Shown here: piece by piece, positions 40,349 through 49,337 of the stretch | Numbering within the stretch: position 1 is the stretch's first letter | Layout of the letters: every line of letters begins with the position of its first letter | DNA from: CAXWPM01 sp965206125 | GTDB taxonomy: Bacteria > Acidobacteriota > Terriglobia > 20CM-2-55-15 | NCBI GenBank assembly: GCA_965206125.1 | Contig: CBDBIN010000046.1 | Span: 620,001 to 684,000, forward strand | Length of the DNA: 64,000 bases | Reading direction: 5' to 3' | Program-made: the position numbers and the translations under genes | The notes under the pieces: model-generated | What the model was told of the DNA's origin: nothing | The model's database searches: none | What the model saw: the letters and a program-made list of their open reading frames with translations, nothing else

Positions 40349-40956
40349 GGAACACGCCCGACTACTATCGGATCCTGAGCCTGGCCGAGGGGGCGACTGC
40401 CCGAGAGATTCATGGCGCCTACCGTGTCCTCGCCCTGAGATTTCATCCGGACCGAAACCCGGGACCCGAGGCGGCCGCCCGGATGCGACTCATCAACGAG
40501 GCATACGCCTGCCTGAGCGATGAAGTGGCCCGGAGGAACTTCGACGAAAGCCTCCGTGCGCCCGAGCCGATGGAGCTTCAGGAAGCCGTGCTCGACGCTG
40601 CGGGGGAGGTTCTAGACAGGAGTGGCTGGTCCTCGGTGTTCGGTGACGGTCGCGACATTACCCTCACCGGCCCTTCGGGGAGGGTCTTCGTCCGATCCGT
40701 CGGCCTGTGCGGCGAAGCGGACACGGCTGCCTGGCTGTCCACGATCGAGTCGTTTCTCCGGAGCGGGGGCGCGGACTGCGCCGTGCTGCTGGCGTTCCGT
40801 ATTCTCGACGTTGAGGGACTCGGGCGGGTCAGCCGGGACCTGGCCGGCACCGCACTGGCCATCGATCTGGTCGAGTCTCGTAGCGTCGGTGAACCTCTTG
40901 CGAATCCCGGTTTCGGGGAGCTGTTCCGCCCGTTCCTCGTATCCGACGGTCCCTGA
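40345..40956 (+). CDS. J-domain protein
   Basis: 203 residues from the ATG at 40345, overlapping the GspE-like stop (ATGA). Residues 1-65 are a J domain (DYYRILSLAEGATAREI, HPD at 34-36, RMRLINEAYACLSD) that would stimulate an Hsp70. The rest is not a Gly/Phe or zinc region; it is an alpha/beta domain of unknown type (SVGLCGEADTAAWLSTIESFL). Coupled to the ATPase, so it may help secretion assembly. Confidence 0.85.
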   Translation: MRNTPDYYRILSLAEGATAREIHGAYRVLALRFHPDRNPGPEAAARMRLINEAYACLSDEVARRNFDESLRAPEPMELQEAVLDAAGEVLDRSGWSSVFGDGRDITLTGPSGRVFVRSVGLCGEADTAAWLSTIESFLRSGGADCAVLLAFRILDVEGLGRVSRDLAGTALAIDLVESRSVGEPLANPGFGELFRPFLVSDGP

Positions 40957-40978
40957 TAAGTCTGATATCATCTGTCCG

Positions 40979-41554
40979 ATGAACAAGGACTCCGCGCTAC
41001 TGCTGCTGGTGGGCTTGCTGCTCGGTTTTCTCGCGACCTACCTGCTCGTAAGGAATCGCGACCTGGGGCCGCTCGTCCTGCGAGACGTTCCGGGGCTCAT
41101 GTCCGGGGGGCCGGTTGAAGCCCAGGCCAACGAACGGATCGATGCACTGATTCAGCAGGCGGAAGGCCGGCTGGAGCAGAACCCCGGAGACTTCCAGGTG
41201 TTGATCGAGCTTGCGAACCTCAACTTTGACAGGGACGATTTCCAGGGTGCGATCGACTATTACGGCCGTGCTCTCGAGATCAACCCGGACGACGCTACGG
41301 TGAGGACTGATATGGGCACGGCGCTCTACTATCTCGACCGGGTAGATTTCGCAGCCGCCGAGTTCGAAAAGTCGCTGTCCATTGACCCCACACACCCACA
41401 GGCGCTGTTCAACATGGGCGTGTTGCTGCTCGAGGAGCGCAACGACCGGGCTGGTGCGCTCCAACTCTGGGAACGGTTAGTCGCGACCAATCCGGGCTAT
41501 CCGCAGATCGGGATGGTTCGCGAAGAGATCGCGCGGGTAAAGTCGCAACCGTAG
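40979..41554 (+). CDS. membrane-anchored TPR protein
   Basis: 191 residues starting MNKDSALLLLVGLLLGF. One N-terminal membrane span (ALLLLVGLLLGFLATYLLV) anchors a periplasmic or cytoplasmic part with at least three TPR-like repeats (VLIELANLNFDRDDFQGAIDYY; VRTDMGTALYYLDRVDFAAA; ALFNMGVLLLEERNDRAGAL). Such proteins usually act as assembly scaffolds. It lies 22 bases after the J-domain gene and 6 bases before the glcD-like gene. Confidence 0.85.
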   Translation: MNKDSALLLLVGLLLGFLATYLLVRNRDLGPLVLRDVPGLMSGGPVEAQANERIDALIQQAEGRLEQNPGDFQVLIELANLNFDRDDFQGAIDYYGRALEINPDDATVRTDMGTALYYLDRVDFAAAEFEKSLSIDPTHPQALFNMGVLLLEERNDRAGALQLWERLVATNPGYPQIGMVREEIARVKSQP

Positions 41555-41560
41555 CAGCCG

Positions 41561-43039
41561 ATGAACCCGGAGATCCTCTCCAAGCTGAAAGACGTCGTCG
41601 GTGACGAACGCACGACGACCGACGAGACTGAGTTGCTCGTCTACGAATGCGACGCGCTGGCGCTGTTCAAGCACGCGCCGGACGTTGTCGTCTATCCCAC
41701 TTCAACCGAAGAGGTCTCGGCGATAGTCCGCCTGGCGAATGAATACGGTGTGCCGTTCCTTCCCAGGGGTGCGGGCACGGGTCTAAGCGGCGGCGCGCTG
41801 GCCGTCGAAGGCGGGATCATTATCGAGCTCCAGAGGATGAACAAGATCCTGTCGGTCGACGCCGAGAACAGGGTTGCCGTCCTCGAGCCGGGCGTCGTCA
41901 ACCTGCACGTGTCCGAGGCCGTGGCTCCCCATGGTCTCTACTACGCCCCGGATCCCTCCAGTCAGATGGCGTGCAGCATCGGCGGCAACGTCGCTGAGAA
42001 CGCCGGTGGACCGCACTGCCTGAAGTACGGGATGACGACCAACCATATCCTGGCGCTCGAAGCCGTCCTCGGCGACGGAGAAATCGTGAGGCTCGGCAAT
42101 CCGGTCGGCGAGCCCGTCGGCTACGACCTGGTCGGCGCAATCGTCGGCTCAGAGGGGACGTTCGTCATCGTGACGGAGGTCACCGTGCGTTTGCTATCGA
42201 AACCCCAGGCGGTCAAGACGATGTTGGCGGCTTTCGCGACAGTCGACGAGTGCAGCCACTCGGTTTCCGACATCATCGCGGCCGGCATCGTTCCCGCAGC
42301 GCTGGAGTTCGTCGACCGCAAGACGACCGAGGCCGTGGAGGCGTCGGTCTACAGGGCGGGATATCGTCTCGATGCCGCGGCCAGCCTGCTGATCGAGGTC
42401 GATGGCTTCGAAGTGGCGCTGGAGGAAACGGCCGCAGCCATCGTGCGGATCTGCGAACAGAACAACTCCTATGACATCCAGGTTGCAGAAGACGAGGAGC
42501 AACGGGGTCGGTTGTGGATGGGCCGCAAGGGAGCGTTCGGCGCGATGGGCCGCATCAGCCCGGACATGATGGTCATGGATGCCGTGATTCCACGGACGAG
42601 GTTGCCCGAGGTGCTCAGGGACATCGAGCGCATTTCGAAGAGTTATGACATGCCGGTTGCTAACGTTTTCCATGCAGGCGACGGCAACCTGCATCCGCTG
42701 ATCCTGTTCGACGGCCGCCGGCCCGACCAGGTGGACCGGATCTTCGCGATGGGCCGGGAGATCATGGAAGTTTGCGTCGCTGTCGGTGGGGCCCTCAGCG
42801 GTGAGCACGGCATCGGTGTCGAGAAGAAGGATTACATGACGATGATCTTTGGGGAGAACGACCTCGAAGTGATGCGGCGCACCAAGGCGGTGTTCAACCC
42901 GAGCGGTCTGCTGAACCCTTGCAAGATCTTCCCCACGAAGGGCGGCTGTACGGAGGTCGGTCCCGGTCTGACGAGCACGGCAGAGGCCGCGCGGCGGATC
43001 GACCGTTATGTTCGTGGGAACGACGGAGCCGGCCCATGA
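41561..43039 (+). CDS. glcD: FAD-linked glycolate/lactate oxidase subunit GlcD
   Basis: 492 residues. The FAD-binding PCMH domain has PRGAGTGLSGGALAVEGGI, DPSSQMACSIGGNVAENAGG and VGSEGTFVIVTE. The C-terminal FAD-oxidase domain has VFHAGDGNLHP and GEHGIGVEKK. It oxidises glycolate or D-lactate and passes electrons through GlcE/GlcF. The next two genes overlap it and complete the set. In this genome lactate is a plausible substrate given the aldolase compartment, but this is inference. Confidence 0.93.
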   Translation: MNPEILSKLKDVVGDERTTTDETELLVYECDALALFKHAPDVVVYPTSTEEVSAIVRLANEYGVPFLPRGAGTGLSGGALAVEGGIIIELQRMNKILSVDAENRVAVLEPGVVNLHVSEAVAPHGLYYAPDPSSQMACSIGGNVAENAGGPHCLKYGMTTNHILALEAVLGDGEIVRLGNPVGEPVGYDLVGAIVGSEGTFVIVTEVTVRLLSKPQAVKTMLAAFATVDECSHSVSDIIAAGIVPAALEFVDRKTTEAVEASVYRAGYRLDAAASLLIEVDGFEVALEETAAAIVRICEQNNSYDIQVAEDEEQRGRLWMGRKGAFGAMGRISPDMMVMDAVIPRTRLPEVLRDIERISKSYDMPVANVFHAGDGNLHPLILFDGRRPDQVDRIFAMGREIMEVCVAVGGALSGEHGIGVEKKDYMTMIFGENDLEVMRRTKAVFNPSGLLNPCKIFPTKGGCTEVGPGLTSTAEAARRIDRYVRGNDGAGP

Positions 43040-44166
43040 CGGCTGGCCTGACGATGGACTCCGTTCGGATCGATCGGGTGCTGGCTCCCTCGTCGGTCGA
43101 GGAACTCTCCTCAGCCATGGAGGCGGAAACGGGTGCCGTCGCGATCATCGGCGCCGGAACCCAGGTGGAGTACGGCAATCCGCTTAGGGCCGCCGACTGC
43201 GCCGTGGATACGCGAGGGCTCTCGCGTATCACTGAATATGTCCCCGGCGATCTGACCGTGCATGTCGAAGCCGGGGCGCGCTTGGGTGATCTTCATGGCG
43301 CGTTGGCCGAGCACAAGCAGATGCTTCCCCTCGACCCCTGGAACGGTCCGGACGCTACGATCGGTGGCATCGTTGCGACGAATGCTCAGGGCCCGTTGCG
43401 CGCCGTGGGCAGCGTTCGTGACTGGATCATCGGCATGAAGGTCGTCCATATCGACGGAAGGATCTCACGCACAGGCGGCCGAGTCGTCAAGAACGTTTCG
43501 GGATACGATCTGGCGAAGTTGTACGCCGGATCGCTCGGTTCACTCGCTGTCGTGTCGGAAGTCAGCTTCAAGCTGCGCGCCGCCTATCAATCGACCGCCA
43601 CTGCGCGCGCGCGTGTCTCTTCAACGGCCCAGGCTGCAAGCATCATCCGTGAACTGCGGGCAGGGGAGTTCGATCCGATCTCTCTGGTGTGGACAGGACC
43701 TCGGAACACGATTCTGGTCCGCTTCGGTGAACAACGGCGGGCTGTCGAGTGGCAGCTGTCGCGGCTTCCCGCGGCCGACTGGGAGCAGTTCGCGGAAGGA
43801 AACGAAGGTGGTGTGTGGGACGAGGTTGGGGATGCGTACCGAGGCCTCGGCCCAATCGTTGTGCGTGTCACGTCGTTGCCCTCGAAACTTCCCGAGATCG
43901 TGGATCGCTTCGCCCCGGAGGCCTGGCTGGCTCACGCCGCGACCGGCGTTCTCTTCATGGCGGTGTCGGATGAGGAGCAACTCCACCAGGTTCGCAGCCA
44001 CCTTCGGGCGGTGATCGACCGTGCGCCGCTCGACGTCAGGCGACGGACTCCAACGTTCGGTATCCGCGGAGGGGAGTACCGCTTGATGCGTCAGTTGAAA
44101 GATGCTTTCGATCCGGAGGGACGTTTGAACCCGGGCCGCCATGTCGACGGGGAGGAGCCCGAGTGA
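43036..44166 (+). CDS. glcE: FAD-binding subunit GlcE
   Basis: 376 residues from the ATG at 43036 (overlap ATGA with glcD). It is a shorter FAD_binding_4 protein: AIIGAGTQVEYGNPL, ATIGGIVATNAQGPLRA, GGRVVKNVSGYDLAKLYAGS and SLAVVSEVSFKL. It ends with the family tail DAFDPEGRLNPGR. It forms a complex with GlcD and GlcF at the membrane. Start and stop overlap both neighbours, so the three are co-translated. Confidence 0.93.
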   Translation: MTAGLTMDSVRIDRVLAPSSVEELSSAMEAETGAVAIIGAGTQVEYGNPLRAADCAVDTRGLSRITEYVPGDLTVHVEAGARLGDLHGALAEHKQMLPLDPWNGPDATIGGIVATNAQGPLRAVGSVRDWIIGMKVVHIDGRISRTGGRVVKNVSGYDLAKLYAGSLGSLAVVSEVSFKLRAAYQSTATARARVSSTAQAASIIRELRAGEFDPISLVWTGPRNTILVRFGEQRRAVEWQLSRLPAADWEQFAEGNEGGVWDEVGDAYRGLGPIVVRVTSLPSKLPEIVDRFAPEAWLAHAATGVLFMAVSDEEQLHQVRSHLRAVIDRAPLDVRRRTPTFGIRGGEYRLMRQLKDAFDPEGRLNPGRHVDGEEPE

Positions 44167-45431
44167 GTACCCAGACCCAGAGCCGCTACGAGGAGCTGTA
44201 CCTGGACTGCGTGCACTGCGGCTTGTGCATATCGTCCTGCCCTACCTATCGCGTCCTCGGCAACGAGATGGATTCGCCGCGCGGCCGCATCTATTTGATG
44301 CGTGCGTTCGACGAGGGTCGCGCCCAAATTACCGACACGTTTTCCGACCACATGTTTCGCTGTCTGGACTGTCGGGCCTGCGAGACCGTGTGCCCGTCCG
44401 GGGTTCAGTTTGGCCACATGATGGAAGAGATGCGAGGGGAGATCGTCGACCAGCGGCCCGCGCACCCCATCACCCGCTTCGTCCTGAATCACGTCTTCCC
44501 GCACCCGGGCCGGTTTCGGCTGGCCGCGCGGATGCTTCAGCTCTACACGGCGTCTGGACTCTCCGGTGTTCTGCGATCCACGGGTCTGCTCAGACGGTTT
44601 GCGCCTGCCTATGCGGACGCGGAAGAGATGACCCCGGACGTGGGATTTGCCTCGGGTGTGGAGCCCGGAGCGGTCTACCCGGCGGCGGGCGAACGCGCTG
44701 GACGTGTGGCTCTGTTATCGGGTTGCGTCATGAATTCGCTGCTCGGCGAGGTCAACCGTGCGACGGCACGTTTGCTCTCGGCCGCCGGCTACGATGTCGT
44801 CATACCCGAACGACAGATCTGTTGCGGCGCCCTGGCGAACCATGCGGGTTTGAGGAAAACTGCATCGCGCATGGCGCACGTAAACGTCGATGCATTCCAC
44901 GCGGATCAGATCGACGCCATCGTTGTTAACGCTTCCGGCTGCGGTGCCATGATGTCCGAGTACCCGTTGTTGATCGAAGGGGCCGATGATGTGTCCTCAA
45001 AGGTTGTGGACTTGTCCTCCTTCCTGGCCTCAACTCCTCTGCCGGAACGCCTGACCGAATCGCTGGACGTGCGTGTTGGCTATGACGACCCTTGTCATCT
45101 GGTTCATGCACAGGGAGTCAGCGATCCCCCGCGTATCCTGCTCCGGTCGATTCCCGGAATCGAATACGTCGAGGTGCCTGGCGCCGACGAATGCTGCGGC
45201 AGTGCCGGAATCTACAATCTCACCGAGCCGGATCTGGCGCGGGAGATTCTGGACCGAAAGATGGAAAGAGTGCGCTCTGCGGGCCTGGATGTCCTGGTAA
45301 CGGGAAATCCGGGATGTTTGTTTCAGTTGCAGTATGGCGCCCGCAGGCATGGACTGGATCTCGAGGTAGTCCATCTGGCCGAACTTCTCGACCGAGCGCT
45401 CGATCCCGGATTGCGGTCCGAGATCATTTGA
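44163..45431 (+). CDS. glcF: Fe-S subunit GlcF
   Basis: 422 residues from the GTG at 44163 (GTGA overlap with glcE). Two [4Fe-4S] motifs lie at C16-C19-C22-C26 (CVHCGLCISSCP) and C67-C70-C73-C77 (CLDCRACETVCP). Two CCG domains follow (QICCGALANHAG and ECCGSAGIYNL). It passes electrons from the flavin subunits to quinone. The last gene of the glcDEF set. Confidence 0.93.
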   Translation: MSTQTQSRYEELYLDCVHCGLCISSCPTYRVLGNEMDSPRGRIYLMRAFDEGRAQITDTFSDHMFRCLDCRACETVCPSGVQFGHMMEEMRGEIVDQRPAHPITRFVLNHVFPHPGRFRLAARMLQLYTASGLSGVLRSTGLLRRFAPAYADAEEMTPDVGFASGVEPGAVYPAAGERAGRVALLSGCVMNSLLGEVNRATARLLSAAGYDVVIPERQICCGALANHAGLRKTASRMAHVNVDAFHADQIDAIVVNASGCGAMMSEYPLLIEGADDVSSKVVDLSSFLASTPLPERLTESLDVRVGYDDPCHLVHAQGVSDPPRILLRSIPGIEYVEVPGADECCGSAGIYNLTEPDLAREILDRKMERVRSAGLDVLVTGNPGCLFQLQYGARRHGLDLEVVHLAELLDRALDPGLRSEII

Positions 45432-45487
45432 CAACCGGCGACCGGGTCATAGATTCTGGTTATGACTGTTACGAGGGGAGGAGACGT

Positions 45488-46339
45488 ATGAACGCCGCAA
45501 AAACCGCAGCTTTGATGACTGGTCTTACTGTCCTGCTTGTGCTGGCCGGGGGCGCCCTCGGAGGGCAGGGAGGCATGATCATCGCCTTCGTTTTTGCCGC
45601 GGGTATGAACGTGTTCTCGTACTGGTTCAGCGACAAGCTCGTGCTGCGGATGTACAAGGCGAAGGAGGCGAGTGAGGGCGACGCTCCGGTCCTCTACGGG
45701 GTCGTCCGCGATCTGGTCCAGCGTGCGAACATGCCGATGCCGAAGATCTACGTGATCCCGTCGGACGCACCAAACGCGTTCGCGACCGGTCGGAATCCGA
45801 ACCACGCCGCCGTCGCAGCGACATCCGGCATGCTACGTATGCTCAACCGCGAGGAACTTGCCGGTGTCATGGCGCACGAACTCGCGCACGTGCGAAATCG
45901 CGACATCCTGATCGGAACGGTTGCGGCCACCATCGCCGGAGCGATCAGCCTGCTGGCCACCATGGCCCAGTGGGCGATGATCTTTGGAGGCGGACGTCGC
46001 GACGACGATGACGGCGGAATCATCGGCCTGATAGCGATGATGATTCTGGCGCCATTCGCGGCCATGTTGATTCAGATGGCCATCTCGCGATCCAGGGAAT
46101 ACCAGGCCGATGCCACCGGCGCTCGTCTGTGCGGGAATCCCATGTGGCTTGCCAGCGCTCTCAAGAAACTCGACACGGCATCCAAGCGCGTTCCGATGAA
46201 TGCGAGCACGGCAACCGCCCACATGTTCATCGTGAACCCGCTCCGCGGCGGCGGCGTTGCCAAACTCTTCAGCACCCATCCTCCGATGGCCGAACGCGTC
46301 GCCCGCCTGGAGAAAATGGCCTACGGCTCGATCGAGTAA
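45488..46339 (+). CDS. htpX: membrane zinc metalloprotease HtpX
   Basis: 283 residues from the ATG at 45488; GGGGAGGAG precedes it. M48 peptidase with membrane spans near 10-25 and 30-45, VMAHELAHVRNRD (HELAH 130-134), two further spans (IAGAISLLATMAQWAMIF; IGLIAMMILAPFAAMLIQM) and SREYQADATGA carrying the third zinc ligand. It degrades damaged membrane proteins. An intrinsic terminator follows 60 bases later. Confidence 0.95.
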   Translation: MNAAKTAALMTGLTVLLVLAGGALGGQGGMIIAFVFAAGMNVFSYWFSDKLVLRMYKAKEASEGDAPVLYGVVRDLVQRANMPMPKIYVIPSDAPNAFATGRNPNHAAVAATSGMLRMLNREELAGVMAHELAHVRNRDILIGTVAATIAGAISLLATMAQWAMIFGGGRRDDDDGGIIGLIAMMILAPFAAMLIQMAISRSREYQADATGARLCGNPMWLASALKKLDTASKRVPMNASTATAHMFIVNPLRGGGVAKLFSTHPPMAERVARLEKMAYGSIE

Positions 46340-46398
46340 ACCTTGGTAACGGAAGAAGAGAGGCGAGGGGGCGGTCCAAAACGCTCGTCCGACAGATA

Positions 46399-46432
46399 GG
46401 GGACAGGGGTATAGCCCTGTCCCCTCTTTTTC
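46399..46432 (+). terminator. intrinsic terminator after htpX
   Basis: Perfect 10-bp stem GGGGACAGGG / CCCTGTCCCC with a 6-base loop, followed by TCTTTTT. A partial third copy of the stem word (CCCCTGTCCCC) at 46471-46481 suggests the hairpin belongs to a repeated element. Confidence 0.8.
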
Positions 46433-46523
46433 GTTACGCGAAGCTATTCGCGAGCGCCTGCCGTCGACTACCCCTGTCCCCGATCGGTCGAACACTTTTT
46501 CTTGCGGGTTATCCAGCGCTAGC

Positions 46524-47450
46524 TCAGTACAGGGAGGGTTCGCCTTCCGGGCGGGTCTTCCAGCGGCGGTGAATCCACAGCCACTGCTCGGGAAATTCAC
46601 GGACGAAGTCTTCCAGGATCTTGTTGAACATTGTCGTGTTGGCTACGACATCCGCTTCTCGGTCGCCGGTGTCGATGAGTTCGAGAGGTGGGTCGACGTG
46701 GGCGATGTGACGCCCCCGTCCCGCATCCCAACGAATGTAGCAGGGAATCACGGCCGCTCCCGTGCGTAGCGCGAGCGTGGCCATCCCCGGGGTCGTTGCT
46801 GCCGGCACTCCGAAGAAATCGGCGAACACGCCTTCGCTGCGCGTCGTGTTCTGGTCGATGAGGAGACCGACGGCCTCGTTGCTCCGGAGCGCCTTGAGGA
46901 TGGTCCGAGCCGCGTCACGTCGGTCGATGATTTCGTTGCCCGCACACGTCCTATAGTGTGTGATGAGCCGGTCGACGAGCGGGTTGTCGATCGGACGGGT
47001 CAGAAACTTCATCGGATAGCCGTAGACCGAATGCGCGAAGGAGCAGAGTTCCCACGCGCCGATGTGCCCGGTTAGACACAGGACACCCTTGCCCCGTCGC
47101 CGGGCTTCCAGGTAGTGTTCCAGGCCGTCGTATTCGACCAGGTCCGGGATGGTGTCACGACTCAGCTGCGGGAAGTGGCTGAATTCGATCAGGAGACGAC
47201 CCAGATTGCGAAAGACCTCCCACACGATCCGAACCCGTTCAGCCTCGGACAATTCCGGCATCGCCATGCTCAGGTTGTCCATGCCAACCTTGCGCTGTCG
47301 TCGGGCGATGACGTAGGCAACCGAGGCAATGGCGTCGCCCAAACGGTAGCCGATGGGCCGGGGCATCGCCCCCAGGAATCCTAGAACTGTCCGCGCTAAC
47401 CCATACTGGATGAACGCTTTCGCACTCACTCGCATCCATGTTATTTTCAC
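46524..47450 (-). CDS. lysophospholipid / lipid A acyltransferase, LpxL-HtrB family
   Basis: 308 residues. Acyltransferase text: GKGVLCLTGHIGAWELCSFA (the H-x4-E catalytic pair), RPIDNPLVDRLI, VGLLIDQNTTRSEGVFADFFG and PEQWLWIHRRWKTRP, all typical of LpxL/LpxM. It adds secondary acyl chains to lipid A at the inner membrane. One N-terminal hydrophobic helix (TVLGFLGAMPRP.. region) is the likely anchor. The start may be 47450 or 47435; both lie just before the divergent glycosyltransferase. Confidence 0.92.
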   Translation of the reverse strand: MKITWMRVSAKAFIQYGLARTVLGFLGAMPRPIGYRLGDAIASVAYVIARRQRKVGMDNLSMAMPELSEAERVRIVWEVFRNLGRLLIEFSHFPQLSRDTIPDLVEYDGLEHYLEARRRGKGVLCLTGHIGAWELCSFAHSVYGYPMKFLTRPIDNPLVDRLITHYRTCAGNEIIDRRDAARTILKALRSNEAVGLLIDQNTTRSEGVFADFFGVPAATTPGMATLALRTGAAVIPCYIRWDAGRGRHIAHVDPPLELIDTGDREADVVANTTMFNKILEDFVREFPEQWLWIHRRWKTRPEGEPSLY

Positions 47451-47461
47451 ATACTTTCGCT

Positions 47462-49036
47462 ATGAGACCGAAGCTGGACCTGCACCTCGACTACTTCATC
47501 GTCGCCGCACTCATGTTGCTCAGTTACGTCGTGTTCTTGCACCAGTTGGGAGCGATCGGCTTTCTCGGGCCAGACGAACCCCGTTACGCGGGTGTCGCCA
47601 GGGGCATGTTCGAGACCGGTGACTTCATCACGCCCCGGCTCGACGGCGAAAACTGGTTCGAAAAGCCCGTCCTGATGTACTGGCTGGCGGCCATGGGCTA
47701 CGCGGTGTTCGGCGTTGGGGAAACAGGCGCCAGGCTGCCGTCGGCTCTGGGAGCGACGATGTCGGTCTTCTTGGTCTACTGGATCGGCCGCAGGATGTTC
47801 ACGCGTGGTACCGGTTTCGCAGCGGCGCTGATCCTGATGACCTCTATCGGTTTCTTCGGGTTCGCCCGAGCCGCGTCGATGGATATGCTCTTGACGGCAG
47901 CCTTGACGGGGGCGCTCGCGTTTTTCCTGGCTGGGATCGATTTCGAGGAACCCCGTCGGCGGTGGTTCTTCTATCTGTTTTACGCGTCGCTGGGCGTCGG
48001 TGCATTGGCCAAAGGCCCAGTTGCACTCATTCTGCCCGCGCTGACGCTGGGGCTGTTCCTGGTGTGGCGAACCGGCCTGGGCGAGTGGAAGCGCTGGCAT
48101 CCGGAGGGGATTCTCGTGACTGCCCTCATCGCGGGCCCTTGGTACACGGCGGTGACGTGGGTCAACGGCAGGGAGTTCTTCGACGTTTTTATCCTCAGCC
48201 ACAACCTTCAGCGCTTCACGACCGACGTGTACGGACACGTGCAGCCGTTCTATTACTACGCTCCGGTTTTGTTGCTGATGATGTTTCCCTGGAGCTTCCT
48301 GTCGATCCCGGCGCTGGGCAGGCGGTTTTCGAGGGGCGAACACCTGCTGCTGATGTGGGCTCTGGTGCCGCTGGTTTTCTTCTCGCTCTCCGGATCGAAG
48401 CTTCCCGCCTACATTCTGCCGATCACACCGGCTATAGCCTTGCTGGCCGCGCGGGAGATCGCATACTCCGAGGCCACCTGGCCGTACCGCGTCGCCGTAT
48501 TCCTTCAGGCGGCTGTGACCCTGGCGATCGGGATTGTGCTGGGGTTCTTTCCCGATGCGCTGAATGTCGACCTTCAGGTCGGGACGGGGGCGGCGTTGGG
48601 TATCAGTGCGGTGATCGCCGGGTTACTGGTCGCGATCGGAATCTGGCTGCCGCCGCCGGCGCTCGGCCTGTTCAACGTTGTCAAGGTGGCTCTCATCGTC
48701 TTTGTGCTGACGACAGCGGTGGCTCCTCGACTCGACACGGTTCCGACCATGCAACCATGGGCCGACGAACTTGACCGCTTCGTCTCCGACGACCAGAGTG
48801 TGGTCCTCTACAAGCCGGACCGTTGGATCGAGTACGGGCTGGCGTACTACCGCAACAACCCCCGGTTGACCGCGTTGTCGGAGGAGGAACTGAGTCAGCT
48901 CGCACCCTCCGGCCGAAGAACGCTCTGTCTCGCGGAGAGCGGCATGCTGGACGAACTCAGCACGAGCGCGACGATAGCGATCGAGGTCGTACACACCATT
49001 GGGGACGTTGCAGCGTTCTGGGTCTGGAAGCCCTAG
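47462..49036 (+). CDS. ArnT/PMT-family membrane glycosyltransferase
   Basis: 524 residues from the ATG at 47462 (MRPKLDLHLDYFIV). The first periplasmic loop holds GPDEPRYAGVARGMF and ENWFEKPVLMYWLAA, the signature of the undecaprenyl-phosphate-sugar transferases (GT83, ArnT-like). About 11-12 membrane spans follow. The C-terminal soluble part (from about 430) is short. It probably modifies lipid A or a surface glycan, which fits its divergent acyltransferase neighbour. The donor sugar is unknown. Confidence 0.9.
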   Translation: MRPKLDLHLDYFIVAALMLLSYVVFLHQLGAIGFLGPDEPRYAGVARGMFETGDFITPRLDGENWFEKPVLMYWLAAMGYAVFGVGETGARLPSALGATMSVFLVYWIGRRMFTRGTGFAAALILMTSIGFFGFARAASMDMLLTAALTGALAFFLAGIDFEEPRRRWFFYLFYASLGVGALAKGPVALILPALTLGLFLVWRTGLGEWKRWHPEGILVTALIAGPWYTAVTWVNGREFFDVFILSHNLQRFTTDVYGHVQPFYYYAPVLLLMMFPWSFLSIPALGRRFSRGEHLLLMWALVPLVFFSLSGSKLPAYILPITPAIALLAAREIAYSEATWPYRVAVFLQAAVTLAIGIVLGFFPDALNVDLQVGTGAALGISAVIAGLLVAIGIWLPPPALGLFNVVKVALIVFVLTTAVAPRLDTVPTMQPWADELDRFVSDDQSVVLYKPDRWIEYGLAYYRNNPRLTALSEEELSQLAPSGRRTLCLAESGMLDELSTSATIAIEVVHTIGDVAAFWVWKP

Positions 49037-49073
49037 TGAGATTTGAGATTTCCAAGGGGTTAAGGAAGAGGTT

Positions 49074-49164
49074 GCCACGGATTACACGGATTTAACGGAT
49101 AAGAGTGGTTTCCGACACCAGCCCACTGGTTTTTCCTGTCCGTGCAATCCGTGTAATCCGTGGC
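49074..49164. repeat. inverted repeat family B, copy 2
   Basis: Same arms as copy 1 (35324-35423): GCCACGGATTACACGGATTT.. and ..GTGTAATCCGTGGC. The spacer differs in sequence and length, so the arms are what is conserved. The rest of the gap 49037-49337 holds decayed 'GATTTGAGATTTCC'-like words and no gene. Confidence 0.85.
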
Positions 49165-49337
49165 GAAGTGGCCAGGCGGTTCGGTGAGAATGCCGGCGCC
49201 GTCAACCGGGTGTCGAATCGCAGATTTTCTATCGGAAACTCCACATTGGACATCGTTCATTTGAGAATCGAGATTGGAGATCCGGAAGGACGAGGCGCCT
49301 TCCTGGCGCCTTCACATCGAGGCCCGGTTGAAGGATC

